A DNA stretch of 49,926 nt from Rubrivivax sp. (GCA_025458805.1 JALORQ010000001.1:1-49926), one strand, 5' to 3'; positions 27,738-36,896 are shown, numbered from the stretch's first letter. The notes: generated by a model not told the origin, from the sequence alone. Program-made: numbers and translations.

Positions 27738-28346
27738 TTGAACTCCTTCCTCGAAGCCCTTCGCGTGCAGCGCTGGGACGACCACCGCTACTACCACCAC
27801 AGCCGCATCAACCAGTCCTTGCACCTGGTCAGCGCGCTGTGCTTCGTCGTCGCATACGGCCTGCTCCTCGTCGACCCGGCGCTTGCAGCGTGGCTGGCCT
27901 GGGGCGTGTCGATGACGACCCGGCAGGCCGGCCACTTCTTCTTCGAGCCGCGCGGATACGACCACGTCAACCAGGCCACGCACGAGCACAAGGAGGAGAT
28001 CAAGGTCGGCTACAACCTCCGGCGCAAGATGGTGCTGATGGCGCTGTGGGCCGCGGCGCCGGTGGCGCTGGTGCTGTCGCCTTCGCTCGGCGGCCTGATC
28101 GAGCCGGCGTCGACGGTCGAGGGCACGCTGCGCGACATCGGCATGGCGTGGCTCGCGCTCGGCGTGGCCGGCCTGCTGTTCCGCACGCTGCAGCTCGCGG
28201 CCACGCAAGGCGCGATGACCGGTCTGGTGTGGGCCACCAAGATCGTCACCGACCCGTTCCACGACATCTGGCTCTATCACAGGGCGCCGCTCGCGCTGCT
28301 GCGCGGCGAGCTGATCGACCCGATGGGGCATGCGCAGCGCCACTGA
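27738..28346 (+). CDS. Mpo1/DUF962-like multi-pass membrane protein
   Basis: A 202-aa protein with about four hydrophobic segments. I chose the TTG at 27738 because of its AGGAGG site. It has an H-x4-N-x3-H pattern near the N-terminus (HHSRINQSLH) and Q-x-GH-x2-FE-x-R in the second segment (RQAGHFFFEPRG). Both echo the DUF962/Mpo1 family as I remember it. Further histidines follow in DHVNQATHEHKEE and DPFHDIWLYH, suggesting a bound metal. Yeast Mpo1 is an iron-dependent dioxygenase in alpha-oxidation of 2-hydroxy fatty acids. Whether this protein is an enzyme is unknown; the neighbours all concern lipids or glycolipids. Confidence 0.6.
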   Translation: MNSFLEALRVQRWDDHRYYHHSRINQSLHLVSALCFVVAYGLLLVDPALAAWLAWGVSMTTRQAGHFFFEPRGYDHVNQATHEHKEEIKVGYNLRRKMVLMALWAAAPVALVLSPSLGGLIEPASTVEGTLRDIGMAWLALGVAGLLFRTLQLAATQGAMTGLVWATKIVTDPFHDIWLYHRAPLALLRGELIDPMGHAQRH

Positions 28347-28434
28347 GCGGGCACCGTGCGCCGAGCGGGCCCTTGCACCTCGAGCCGTGGGCCCCGCCGC
28401 GTCGCGGCGTCGCGCCGCCGGGCGCGCGCGAACG

Positions 28435-30093
28435 TCAGAACTTGTGCGCCAGCACCTCGCGCAGGATGCCGCGGCGGATCGTCCTGTTGCTGGCCGACGG
28501 TGCGCTCCAGAACCAGCCGTCGGCCCGCATCTCGCGGCACGCGGCGACGAAGCGCTCGGCGACGGCGGCAAAGTCGGCCTCGCCGTACGCGAGGCTGAAG
28601 ATCATGCGCCCGCTGCCCACCCAAGACAGCGCCAGCCCGTGGCGGCGCAGGTAGAACTGCAGCATCCAGTGGTAGCGCGAGGGACGCCTGTACAGCACCG
28701 TCCACACGGTCTGCAGGTGGGCCACCTGCACCGGCAGGTTCTCCTCCGCGAGCCAGTGGTTGAGCGCCCGCGCGCGCTCGTTCCAGCGCTCGTCGAGACG
28801 CTCGTACAGCGCCTGCACCTCGGGGCGCTCGAGGCGGTCGAGGAAGGCGCTCATCGCGCCCATCACGTAGGGGTGCGAGTTGAAGGTGCCGCGCGCGAAG
28901 CAGATGTCGGCCGGACGCTCCTCGCGGTAGCGCTTCATCAGGTCGCGGCGGCCGCAGACCACGCCGACGGGCAGCCCGCCGCCCAGCGTCTTGCCGTAGG
29001 TGACGAGGTCGGCCTGCACGCCGAAGTACTGCTGCGCGCCGCCCGGGGCGAGGCGGAAGCCCAGGAACACCTCGTCCATGATCAGCACGATGCCGCGCTC
29101 GGTGCACACCTCGCGCAGCCGCTTGAGCCAGTCGGTGTAGGCGGCGCGGTCGAAGCGGGCGCTGCGGCTGCCGTCGACGAGCGACGAGTCGCCCGGCGCC
29201 GGCCGGTTGGGGTGCAGCGCCTGCAGCGGATTGACCAGCACGCAGGCGATGTCGCGGCGCGTGCGCAGCACCTTCAGCGTGCGCTCGTCCATCTCGCGCA
29301 GCGTGTAGGTCTGCCGCGGCATCACCGGATTGCCGGGGCCGGGCTGCACGTCCTCCCACCAGCCGTGGTAGGCGCCGCAGAAGCGCACGAGGTGCGTGCG
29401 GCGCGTGTGGTAGCGCGCCAGCCGCACGGCCTGCATCACGGCCTCGGTGCCCGACATGTGGAACGACACCTCGTCGAGGCCGGAGATGCGCCGCAGGCGC
29501 TCGATGTTCCCCAGCATCACCGGGTGGTAGCTGCCGAGCACTGGACCGAGTTCGCGCACGAGCGCGCTGCCCTCGTCGATGCAGGCCTTGTAGGTGTCGA
29601 CGCCGAGCAGGTTGACGCCGTACGAGCCGGTCAGGTCGTAGAAGCGGTTGCCGTCCAGGTCGGTCAACGTGACGCCCGTGGAGGCCTGCACGAAGCTGCC
29701 GACCTTCAGGTGCCGGCGCAGGAACTCGCCGTACTGGAACGGCACGCGGTAGGCGCCGGTGAACTGCAGGTCGGACAGCCCCTGAGCGGCCTCGGCGGTG
29801 GCGGCCAGCGATCGCGGGAAGCGCTCGCGGAAGGTCGCGGCGAGCGACTCGAGGCCGCGCCGGCGCAGCTCGACGACGTCGGCCGGGGCGCCGTCGGAGG
29901 CGAAGAAGCGCTGCTCGTCGTAGGCATACCCCGGCAGCCAGGCGGCCACGCGCCTGGCCATGCGCGCGTGGCCGGCCAGCGAGCGGTGCTTGGCGCGCGA
30001 CAGCTCGAGCCGGCGCCACGCCGCGGGTGCGCCGGCGGCAACGGCCGCCGCGGCGGCGAACGCGATCGCGCCGAGGGCAAGGGTGTCGTTCAT
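28435..30093 (-). CDS. Class III PLP-dependent aminotransferase with N-terminal hydrophobic anchor
   Basis: A 552-aa fold-type I PLP enzyme, closest in pattern to glutamate-1-semialdehyde aminomutase. The core has HMSGTEAVMQAVRLAR, FCGAYHGWW, the Asp motif IVLIMDEVFLGFR and the Schiff-base lysine in DLVTYGKTLGGGLPVG. It is about 120 residues longer than GSA aminomutase. The extra N-terminus starts with a hydrophobic helix (residues about 5-25), suggesting membrane anchoring. It starts at a CATG palindrome (30091-30094) that also offers an ATG to the opposite strand. It faces a phosphatidylserine decarboxylase gene 28 bp away. A true HemL seems unlikely given the anchor and context. Substrate unknown; an amino-lipid head group is a hypothesis. 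Confidence 0.85.
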   Translation of the reverse strand: MNDTLALGAIAFAAAAAVAAGAPAAWRRLELSRAKHRSLAGHARMARRVAAWLPGYAYDEQRFFASDGAPADVVELRRRGLESLAATFRERFPRSLAATAEAAQGLSDLQFTGAYRVPFQYGEFLRRHLKVGSFVQASTGVTLTDLDGNRFYDLTGSYGVNLLGVDTYKACIDEGSALVRELGPVLGSYHPVMLGNIERLRRISGLDEVSFHMSGTEAVMQAVRLARYHTRRTHLVRFCGAYHGWWEDVQPGPGNPVMPRQTYTLREMDERTLKVLRTRRDIACVLVNPLQALHPNRPAPGDSSLVDGSRSARFDRAAYTDWLKRLREVCTERGIVLIMDEVFLGFRLAPGGAQQYFGVQADLVTYGKTLGGGLPVGVVCGRRDLMKRYREERPADICFARGTFNSHPYVMGAMSAFLDRLERPEVQALYERLDERWNERARALNHWLAEENLPVQVAHLQTVWTVLYRRPSRYHWMLQFYLRRHGLALSWVGSGRMIFSLAYGEADFAAVAERFVAACREMRADGWFWSAPSASNRTIRRGILREVLAHKF

Positions 30094-30109
30094 GGACGAT
30101 CCGGATCCG

Positions 30110-30116
30110 AAGGAGG
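30110..30116 (+). promoter_or_regulatory. Ribosome-binding site fixing the TTG start of psd
   Basis: AAGGAGG, 5 nt before TTG 30122. The in-frame ATGs at 30092 and 30150 lack a similar site. Confidence 0.7.
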
Positions 30117-30121
30117 CCCGA

Positions 30122-31063
30122 TTGGGACCCGCAGGCGTTGACAAGCCGATGAAAGCCCCCGCATGGCGCGAACGGCTGCTGCTGCAGGAGGACCTCAACT
30201 TCCTGCTCACCAACCGCGTGCCGCGGCTGCTGCTGACGCGGCTGATGGGCCGCTTCAGCCGCATCCGCAGCCGGCCCCTCGCGCGGGTGTCGATCGCGGT
30301 CTGGCGGCTCTTCACCGACCTCGACTTCTCCGACGCAGAGACCGACCGCTTCGACAGCCTGCACGCGTGCTTCACGCGCGCGCTCAAGCCCGGGGCGCGG
30401 CCGATCGCGGCGGACCCGCAGGTCGTCGCCAGCCCCTGCGACGCGATCGTCGGCGCCTGCGGCGCCGTGCAGGCGGGCAGCGTGCTGCAGGCCAAGGGCT
30501 TCCCGTACCGGCTCGCCGACCTGCTGGGCCGCGAGGCCCGCGCCGCGCCTTTCCACGAGGGCACCTACGTCACGCTGCGTCTCACGTCCAGCATGTACCA
30601 CCGCTTCCACGCGCCGCACGACGGCCGCGCGGTGCAGGTCACCCACTTCAGCGGCGACACCTGGAACGTCAACCCGATCGCGCTCGCGCGCATCGAGCGC
30701 CTGTTCTGCCGCAACGAGCGCGCCGCGATCGAGTACGTGCTCGACCGCGGCGGCCACCGGCTGATGCTGGTGCCGGTCGCGGCGATCCTGGTGGCCAGCC
30801 TGCGCCTGCACTGGCTGCGGCTGCGGCTGCACACCGGCTACCGCGGCCCGGACGAGATCGCCTGCGACCAGCCGTTCGCGAAGGGCCAGGAGATGGGCTG
30901 GTTCGAGCACGGCTCGACGATCATCGTGCTCGCGCCGCCCGGCTTCGCGCTCGCCCCGGGCATCGCGCCGGGGCAGCGCGTGCGCATGGGCGAGGCGCTG
31001 CTGACGCTGCCCCGCGCGGGCGAGGGGTCGTCACGCGACCGTCATTCCCCCGGCGGAGCATGA
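30122..31063 (+). CDS. psd: Phosphatidylserine decarboxylase-family protein
   Basis: Pyruvoyl enzyme that converts phosphatidylserine to phosphatidylethanolamine at the inner membrane. From the TTG at 30122 it has 313 aa. The proenzyme self-cleavage site is visible as FEHGSTIIVL near the C-terminus (residues about 261-270); the serine of GST would become the pyruvoyl group. The family stretches SSMYHRFHAPHDG and TWNVNPIAL are also present. Length and motifs suit the proteobacterial Psd family. It is divergent from the aminotransferase and is followed 5 bp later by a glycolipid synthase-like gene. It may be a second Psd specialised for this cluster; no other psd is in the window. Confidence 0.87.
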   Translation: MGPAGVDKPMKAPAWRERLLLQEDLNFLLTNRVPRLLLTRLMGRFSRIRSRPLARVSIAVWRLFTDLDFSDAETDRFDSLHACFTRALKPGARPIAADPQVVASPCDAIVGACGAVQAGSVLQAKGFPYRLADLLGREARAAPFHEGTYVTLRLTSSMYHRFHAPHDGRAVQVTHFSGDTWNVNPIALARIERLFCRNERAAIEYVLDRGGHRLMLVPVAAILVASLRLHWLRLRLHTGYRGPDEIACDQPFAKGQEMGWFEHGSTIIVLAPPGFALAPGIAPGQRVRMGEALLTLPRAGEGSSRDRHSPGGA

Positions 31064-31067
31064 CGCG

Positions 31068-32270
31068 ATGGATTCGAGCTTCGAGGACGCGGCAAGGCCG
31101 CCGGTCGACGGCGCGCTGCCCGCGGTCGACCTGGTCTACTTCAACGCCGGCGGCGGGCATCGCGCCGCGGCCGAGGCGCTGCGGTCGCTGGCGGCGATGC
31201 AGGGCCGTCGCTGGCGCGTGCGCACGCTCAACCTGTTCGACGTGCTCGACCCGGCCGGCCGCTTCGAGCGCATCACCGGCTTCGCGCCCGAGGACTACTA
31301 CAACAAGCGGCTGGCGCGCGGCTGGACGATCGGCCTGGCGCAGGAGCTGAAGATCCTGCAGGCGATGATCCGCGCCGCGCACCCGTGGATGGTCGAGCGG
31401 CTGGCCGCGCACTGGCAGGCGACGCGGCCCGACCTCGTCGTCTCGCTGGTGCCCAACGTCAACCGGGCGCTGCACGACGGGCTCGCGCGCGGGCGTCCGG
31501 GCGCGCCGTTCGCGACCGTGCTGACCGACTTCGCCGACCTGCCGCCGCATTTCTGGATCGAGCGCGGCCAGCGCCAGCACCTGGTGTGCGGCACCGGCCG
31601 GGCGTACGCGCAGGCACTCGCCGCCGGCCATGCACCGCGCCGCGTGCACCGGGTCTCCGGGATGATCCTGCGGCCGAGCTTCTACGCGCCGCCACGCGTC
31701 GGGCGCGACGAGGCGCGCGCGGCGCTGGGCCTCGACCCCGCGCAGCCGGTGGGCGCGGTGCTGTTCGGCGGCCACGGCTCGCGCGTGATGAAGCGCATCG
31801 CCGCGCGGCTGCCCGACGTGCCGCTGGTGCTGCTGTGCGGACACAACGCCGCGCTCGCCGACGAGCTGCGCGCGCTGCCCGCGCGCGCGCCGCGTGTCGT
31901 CGTCGGCCACACGGCCGACGTCGCACACTACCTGCGGCTGGCCGACTTCCTGGTCGGCAAGCCGGGGCCGGGCAGCGTGAGCGAGGCGCTGCACTGCGGC
32001 CTGCCGGTGATCGTGACGCGCAACGCCTTCACGATGCCGCAGGAGCGCTACAACACCGAGTGGGTGCGCGACCAGGGCGTCGGCCTCGTGCTCGAGAGCT
32101 TCGCGGACATCGAGCCGGCCGTCGCACGGATGCTCGCGGCGTTGCCGTCGTTTCGCGAGCGCGTGCAACGCCACCGCAACCGGGCGGTGTTCGAGGTCGC
32201 GGAACTGATCGACCGATGGCTCGCCACGGCCCCGGTGCCCGAAGGCGCGACGCCGGCCGCGGCCGTCTGA
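31068..32270 (+). CDS. MGDG-synthase/UgtP-like glycosyltransferase
   Basis: GT28-type glycosyltransferase of 400 aa. The N-terminal domain begins VDLVYFNAGGGHRAAAEALR, where the GGGH motif is shared with MurG, MGDG synthase and diglucosyldiacylglycerol synthase. The middle SLVPNVNRALHDGL and FATVLTDFADLPPHFWI match the lipid-acceptor domain of MGDG synthases. The C-terminal donor site is VLFGGHGSRVMKRIA and DFLVGKPGPGSVSEAL. It probably adds a sugar to diacylglycerol or a related lipid at the membrane. It lies 4 bp after psd and 73 bp before the LpxH-like phosphatase. Confidence 0.85.
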   Translation: MDSSFEDAARPPVDGALPAVDLVYFNAGGGHRAAAEALRSLAAMQGRRWRVRTLNLFDVLDPAGRFERITGFAPEDYYNKRLARGWTIGLAQELKILQAMIRAAHPWMVERLAAHWQATRPDLVVSLVPNVNRALHDGLARGRPGAPFATVLTDFADLPPHFWIERGQRQHLVCGTGRAYAQALAAGHAPRRVHRVSGMILRPSFYAPPRVGRDEARAALGLDPAQPVGAVLFGGHGSRVMKRIAARLPDVPLVLLCGHNAALADELRALPARAPRVVVGHTADVAHYLRLADFLVGKPGPGSVSEALHCGLPVIVTRNAFTMPQERYNTEWVRDQGVGLVLESFADIEPAVARMLAALPSFRERVQRHRNRAVFEVAELIDRWLATAPVPEGATPAAAV

Positions 32271-32343
32271 CCCGCCCCGCCATCACGAACCTGTCGCGGC
32301 ACGGTCACGCCGCCGTCGCCGTTGCAGCGCACCATGAAGGTCC

Positions 32344-33225
32344 ATGCAAAGGGACCTGCCCTTCGACGCCTCGGCGCTCGTCGCCGGCCCGGACGACGGC
32401 CCGCCGGCCCGGCAACGGGTGCGCACCGTCTGGATCTCGGACCTGCACCTCGGCACCCCCGGGTGCCAGGCGGGCGCGCTGCTCGACTTCCTGCGCAGCG
32501 TCGATTGCGAGACGCTGTACCTCGTCGGCGACATCATCGACGGCTGGCAGCTGCGGCGCCAGTGGTACTGGCCGCAGGCGCACAACGACGTCGTGCAGAA
32601 GCTGCTGCGCAAGGCGCGCAAGGGCACGCGCGTGGTCTTCGTTCCCGGCAACCACGACGAGTTCGCGCGCCGCTACGTCGACCACAACTTCGGCGGCGTC
32701 GACGTCGTCGAGGACTGCATGCACGTCACCGCCGACGGCCGGCGGTTGTGGGTGACGCATGGCGACCACTTCGACGGCGTGATCCAGTGCGCCAAGTGGC
32801 TGGCCTACGTCGGCGACTCGGCCTACGAGTTCACGCTGCGCGTGAGCCGGCACGTCAACTCCCTGCGTGCGCGGGTCGGGCTGCCGTACTGGAGCCTGTC
32901 GCGCTACCTCAAGCTGAAGGTCAAGCGCGCGGTGAGCTACGTCAGCGACTTCGAGAACGCGGTGGCGCGCGAGGCGCGCGCCCGCGGCGCCGACGGTGTC
33001 GTCTGCGGCCACATCCACCATGCCGAGCTGCGCATGATCGACGGCCTGCTCTACGCCAACGACGGCGACTGGGTCGAGAGCCTGACGGCGCTGGTCGAGC
33101 ACGACGACGGTCGCCTCGAGATCGTCGACTGGTCCGCCGCCGGCCGCGAGGTCGCGCCGCCGTCCCCTGTGGTCCCGGCGGTGCTGCCCGCCCCTGCGCC
33201 CGCACTCCGCGCCGCGGACGGCTGA
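32344..33225 (+). CDS. LpxH-like metallophosphatase
   Basis: A calcineurin-type phosphoesterase of 293 aa. All metal motifs are in order: SDLHLG (about 31), GDIIDGW (about 62), GNHDEF (about 100), THGDHFDG (about 138) and GHIHHAEL (about 222). This matches the UDP-2,3-diacylglucosamine diphosphatase family, although it is longer than standard LpxH (about 240 aa) and carries an alanine/proline-rich tail. The genuine LpxH of lipid A synthesis is usually located elsewhere, so this may be a paralogue acting on another lipid diphosphate. The start follows a GAAGG site. Confidence 0.83.
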   Translation: MQRDLPFDASALVAGPDDGPPARQRVRTVWISDLHLGTPGCQAGALLDFLRSVDCETLYLVGDIIDGWQLRRQWYWPQAHNDVVQKLLRKARKGTRVVFVPGNHDEFARRYVDHNFGGVDVVEDCMHVTADGRRLWVTHGDHFDGVIQCAKWLAYVGDSAYEFTLRVSRHVNSLRARVGLPYWSLSRYLKLKVKRAVSYVSDFENAVAREARARGADGVVCGHIHHAELRMIDGLLYANDGDWVESLTALVEHDDGRLEIVDWSAAGREVAPPSPVVPAVLPAPAPALRAADG

Positions 33226-33271
33226 GCGAGGAGTCGCCGGCGGCGGGCCGCGCGCACCTATCATCGGTGCC

Positions 33272-34948
33272 GTGAGCGCGCGGCATCCGATGCAAGCCTT
33301 CCCCGGTCCGACGACGCTCCTTCGCATCGCCATCGGACTCGTACTCGGGTGCGCGCTGCTCCTCGCGTCGCCCATGCACGCAGCCGAAGGCAACCCGCCA
33401 CGCACGGCGGCGCGCGACGCCGCGCCGGTCGTCATCGACGGGAGCGTGCTGTTTCGCGTCGCAGGCACCGACGCGATGCCCGCGACGCAGCGCGCGCGCT
33501 CGATCGCAGGCCGCATCGAGGCCATCGCCGCCGACCCGAAGGCCGATCCGTCGGCACTGCGCACCGAGGCGAGCGGCCCCTACGTCGCGATCATGATGGG
33601 TTCGCAGCGCCTCCTGCTCGTGGCCGACGAGGACGCGACGCTGGCCGACTTCGACAGCGCCGAATCGATCGCACCGATCTGGGCCGAACGCATCCGCCTC
33701 GCCATCGGCGACTACCGCGCCGACCGCACGCCCGAGGCGCTGCGCACCGGCGCCATTCGTGCCGCGCTGGCGACCGTCGGCTTCGCCGTCGGCGTCTGGC
33801 TGCTGGTGCGGCTGCGGCGGATCGCCACGGGCTGGCTCGACCGCCGGCTGGCCACGCAAGTCACCGACCTCGAGGTGCAGGGCCTGCCGATCCTGCATGC
33901 CGAGCAGATCTCGCGCACCGTGCGCGTGGCGCTGCGTACCGTCTGGGCACTCGCCGTCGTGCTGCTGGCGTTCGTCTGGCTCGATCTGGCGCTGTCGCGC
34001 TTCGTCTGGACGCGCCCGTTCGCCGAGGGCCTCGTCGCGCTGGTCCTCGAGCCGCTCGAACGGATGGGCGCGAGCGCCGTCGACGCCCTGCCCGGCCTGG
34101 CGTTCATCGCCGTCCTCGCCGTCGTCGTCTGGTGGCTGCTGCGGATCGGCGCCCTCGTCTTCGACGCGCTCGGCAACGGCGCGATCCAGGTCGCGGGCTT
34201 CGAGCCCGAATGGGCACAGCCGACCTTCCGCATCGTGCGCACGATGGTGCTGCTGTTCGCCATCGTCGTCGCCTACCCCTACCTGCCCGGGTCGAGTTCG
34301 GATGCGTTCAAGGGCGTCTCGGTCTTCGTCGGCCTGCTGCTGTCTCTGGGCGCTGCGTCGATGGTGGGCAACCTGATCGCCGGCTACACGATGATCTACC
34401 GGCGCGCCTTCCGCGTCGGCGACCGCATCCGCGTGGCCGACCACGTGGGCGACGTGACCCAGATCCGCGCCATGGTCACGCACCTGCGCACGGTGAAGAA
34501 CGAGGAGGTCGTGGTGCCGAACTCCAGGCTGCTCGGCGAGTCGGTCGTCAACTACAGCACGCTTGCACGCCAGGCCGGGCTGATCCTGCACACCACGGTC
34601 GGCATCGGCTACGAGACGCCGTGGCGGCAGGTCGAGGCCATGCTGCTGCTCGCGGCCGGACGCACGCCCGGCGTGCTGGCGGAGCCGCCGCCCTTCGTGC
34701 TGCAGACGTCGCTGGGCGACTTCTGCATCGTCTACGAGCTCAACGTCCACGTCGCCGACCCGCGCGGCATGGATCGCGTGTACAGCGACCTGCACCGCCA
34801 CATCCTGGACGTGTTCAACGAGCACGGCGTGGCCATCATGACGCCGGCGTACGTCGCCGATCCGGCCGATGCGAAGCTGGTGCCGCCGGCGCGCTGGTAC
34901 GAGCCACCGGCACGCCGTCCTGCGGCGGACGGGCAGCGGACGGCCTGA
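33272..34948 (+). CDS. MscS-family mechanosensitive ion channel with periplasmic N-terminus
   Basis: A 558-aa channel protein. A signal peptide follows the start (LLRIAIGLVLGCALLLAS, cut near MHAAEG). A periplasmic domain of about 130 residues comes next, then membrane helices. The pore-lining helix and beta domain of MscS follow (VGLLLSLGAASMVGNLIAGYTMIYRRAFRVGDRIRV, then VVVPNSRLLGESVVNYS). The start may be GTG 33272 or ATG 33290. It lies 46 bp after the phosphatase and converges on feoB. It probably releases solutes on hypo-osmotic shock. Confidence 0.88.
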   Translation: MSARHPMQAFPGPTTLLRIAIGLVLGCALLLASPMHAAEGNPPRTAARDAAPVVIDGSVLFRVAGTDAMPATQRARSIAGRIEAIAADPKADPSALRTEASGPYVAIMMGSQRLLLVADEDATLADFDSAESIAPIWAERIRLAIGDYRADRTPEALRTGAIRAALATVGFAVGVWLLVRLRRIATGWLDRRLATQVTDLEVQGLPILHAEQISRTVRVALRTVWALAVVLLAFVWLDLALSRFVWTRPFAEGLVALVLEPLERMGASAVDALPGLAFIAVLAVVVWWLLRIGALVFDALGNGAIQVAGFEPEWAQPTFRIVRTMVLLFAIVVAYPYLPGSSSDAFKGVSVFVGLLLSLGAASMVGNLIAGYTMIYRRAFRVGDRIRVADHVGDVTQIRAMVTHLRTVKNEEVVVPNSRLLGESVVNYSTLARQAGLILHTTVGIGYETPWRQVEAMLLLAAGRTPGVLAEPPPFVLQTSLGDFCIVYELNVHVADPRGMDRVYSDLHRHILDVFNEHGVAIMTPAYVADPADAKLVPPARWYEPPARRPAADGQRTA

Positions 34949-34964
34949 CGCCCGGACGCCTGAA

Positions 34965-36866
34965 TCAGCCGCCGCCGAGCGCGCGGGTCACGTGGTACGT
35001 GAGGCCGGCCGCGACATAGGCGAGCACGAACAGGCCGCCCGTGATCAGGGCCGGCATGCGCCAGTTCCCGGTCTCGCGCCGGATGGTCGCGATCGTGCTC
35101 AGGCATTGCGGCGCGAAGACGAACCACGCCAGGAGCGCCAGCGCTGTGGACAGGCTCCACTGCGCCGAGATCAGCGGCACCAGGGCCTCGGCGGTGCCCT
35201 CGCCGGCGGCCGACAGCGCGTACACCGTCCCGAGCGCGCTGACCGCCACCTCGCGCGCCGCCATGCCGGGCACGAGCGCGACGCTGATCTCCCAGGTGAA
35301 GCCGATCGGCGCGAAGATCACCTGCAGCCCGCGGCCCAGCATGCCGGCGAAGCTGTGCTCGATCGGCGTGCCCGCGGCACCCGGGGGCGGCGCGGGATAC
35401 GAGGCGAGAAACCAGATCGCGATGGTCATCGCGAGGATGATGCCGCCCACACGCCGGAGGAAGATCGTCACGCGCTGCCACAGGCCCAGCAGCACGTTGG
35501 GCAGGTGGGGCCAGTGCCAGGCCGGCAGTTCCATCATCAGCGTGCGCTCCTGGCCGCGCGCCGTCAGGTGCTTGAGGACCCAGGCCACCGCCGCGGCGCC
35601 GGCGATCCCGGCCAGGTACAGCACGAACAGCACCAAGCCCTGCAGCCCGACGCCCAGCCCGGCCAGCGAGAGGACGTTGCGCTCGGGCACGAAGGCCGCG
35701 ATCAGCAGCGCGTAGACGGGCAGCCGCGCCGAGCAGGTCATCAGCGGCGCCAGTGCGATCGTCACCAGGCGATCGCGCGGGTCGGCGATGGTGCGCGTGG
35801 CCATGATGCCGGGGATGGCGCAGGCGAAGCTCGACAGCAGCGGGATGAAGCTGCGGCCAGACAGCCCGAGCCCGCCCATCAGGCGGTCGAGCAGGTACGC
35901 GGCGCGCGGCAGGTACCCGCTGTCCTCGAGCACCAGGATGAAGGCGAACAGGATGACGATCTGCGGCAGGAAGACGAGCACGCCGCCGACACCGGCGACG
36001 ATGCCGTCGACCAGCAGGCTGCGCAGCCAGCCCTCGGAGAGCGCCGCGCCGACCTGCACTCCGACCCAGGCCGTGCCGGCCTCGATCCAGCCCATCGGGG
36101 CCTCGGCCCAGGCGAAGACGGCCTGGAACACGAGGAACATCAGCAGCGCGAGCAGCACCGGGCCGAGCACCGGGTGAAGCACCCAGCGGTCGATGCGGTC
36201 CCCCGGCTCGGCGGGCACGACGCGGGCCAGGCCCAGCGTGGCCAGGATCCGCTGAACGCGCTCGGCGTCGTCCGCCGGGTCGTCGACGGCAGCCGTGGCG
36301 GCGGCCACGGGGCGTTGCCAGGCGGCGGGATCGTCGAGCAGCGCGCGCAGTTCGGCCGTGCCCTGCCCGCTGACCGCGACGGTCCGCACGACCGGTACGC
36401 CGAGCAGCCCGGACAGGCGCGCGGCGTCGATGGCGATGCCCAGCGACTCGGCACGGTCGGCCATGTTGAGCGCCACCACGACAGGAAGCCCCAGCCGCTG
36501 GGCCGCCAGGACCAGCCTGAGCTGTCGCCGCAGCTGCGTCGCGTCGACGACCGCGAGAACGAGGTCGGGCCGCTTCTCGCCCGGCGCGGTGCCGGCAAGC
36601 ACGTCGCGCGTCACGCGCTCGTCGGGACTGCGCGGCACCAGGCTGTATGCGCCGGGCAGGTCGAGAAGACGCAGCACCCGGCCGGCCGCGGTGGCGAAGC
36701 GGCCCTCCTTGCGCTCGACCGTCACGCCGGCATAGTTGGCCACCTTCTGGCGGCTCCCGGTGAGGCGGTTGAACAGCGCGGTCTTGCCGCAGTTCGGGTT
36801 GCCCAGCAGGGCGAGCAGCGCCCCGCCCGGATGGACGTGGATCTTGGCTTCGCGGGTGGTGGGCAT
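34965..36866 (-). CDS. feoB: Ferrous iron transporter FeoB
   Basis: Inner-membrane Fe(II) importer, 633 aa. The N-terminal GTPase domain has G1 GNPNCGKTALFN, G2 region YAGVTVERKEG, G3 DLPGAY and G4 NMAD. The membrane part contains two gate-like regions (SFACAIPGIMATRTI and a later PGMAAREVAVSAL), with cysteines in the first gate and near LMTCSARLPVY. The size suits the shorter betaproteobacterial form. It is the last gene of the leftward iron operon, 30 bp after feoA. No feoC is visible. Confidence 0.94.
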   Translation of the reverse strand: MPTTREAKIHVHPGGALLALLGNPNCGKTALFNRLTGSRQKVANYAGVTVERKEGRFATAAGRVLRLLDLPGAYSLVPRSPDERVTRDVLAGTAPGEKRPDLVLAVVDATQLRRQLRLVLAAQRLGLPVVVALNMADRAESLGIAIDAARLSGLLGVPVVRTVAVSGQGTAELRALLDDPAAWQRPVAAATAAVDDPADDAERVQRILATLGLARVVPAEPGDRIDRWVLHPVLGPVLLALLMFLVFQAVFAWAEAPMGWIEAGTAWVGVQVGAALSEGWLRSLLVDGIVAGVGGVLVFLPQIVILFAFILVLEDSGYLPRAAYLLDRLMGGLGLSGRSFIPLLSSFACAIPGIMATRTIADPRDRLVTIALAPLMTCSARLPVYALLIAAFVPERNVLSLAGLGVGLQGLVLFVLYLAGIAGAAAVAWVLKHLTARGQERTLMMELPAWHWPHLPNVLLGLWQRVTIFLRRVGGIILAMTIAIWFLASYPAPPPGAAGTPIEHSFAGMLGRGLQVIFAPIGFTWEISVALVPGMAAREVAVSALGTVYALSAAGEGTAEALVPLISAQWSLSTALALLAWFVFAPQCLSTIATIRRETGNWRMPALITGGLFVLAYVAAGLTYHVTRALGGG

Positions 36867-36896
36867 GGCGGGCTTGCGTGGCTGGCGGGGTCGCGC

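Noticed and set aside
28277-30910. 877-aa minus-strand frame
   Set aside because: Second frame over the aminotransferase gene; the PLP motifs are in 28435-30093 instead.
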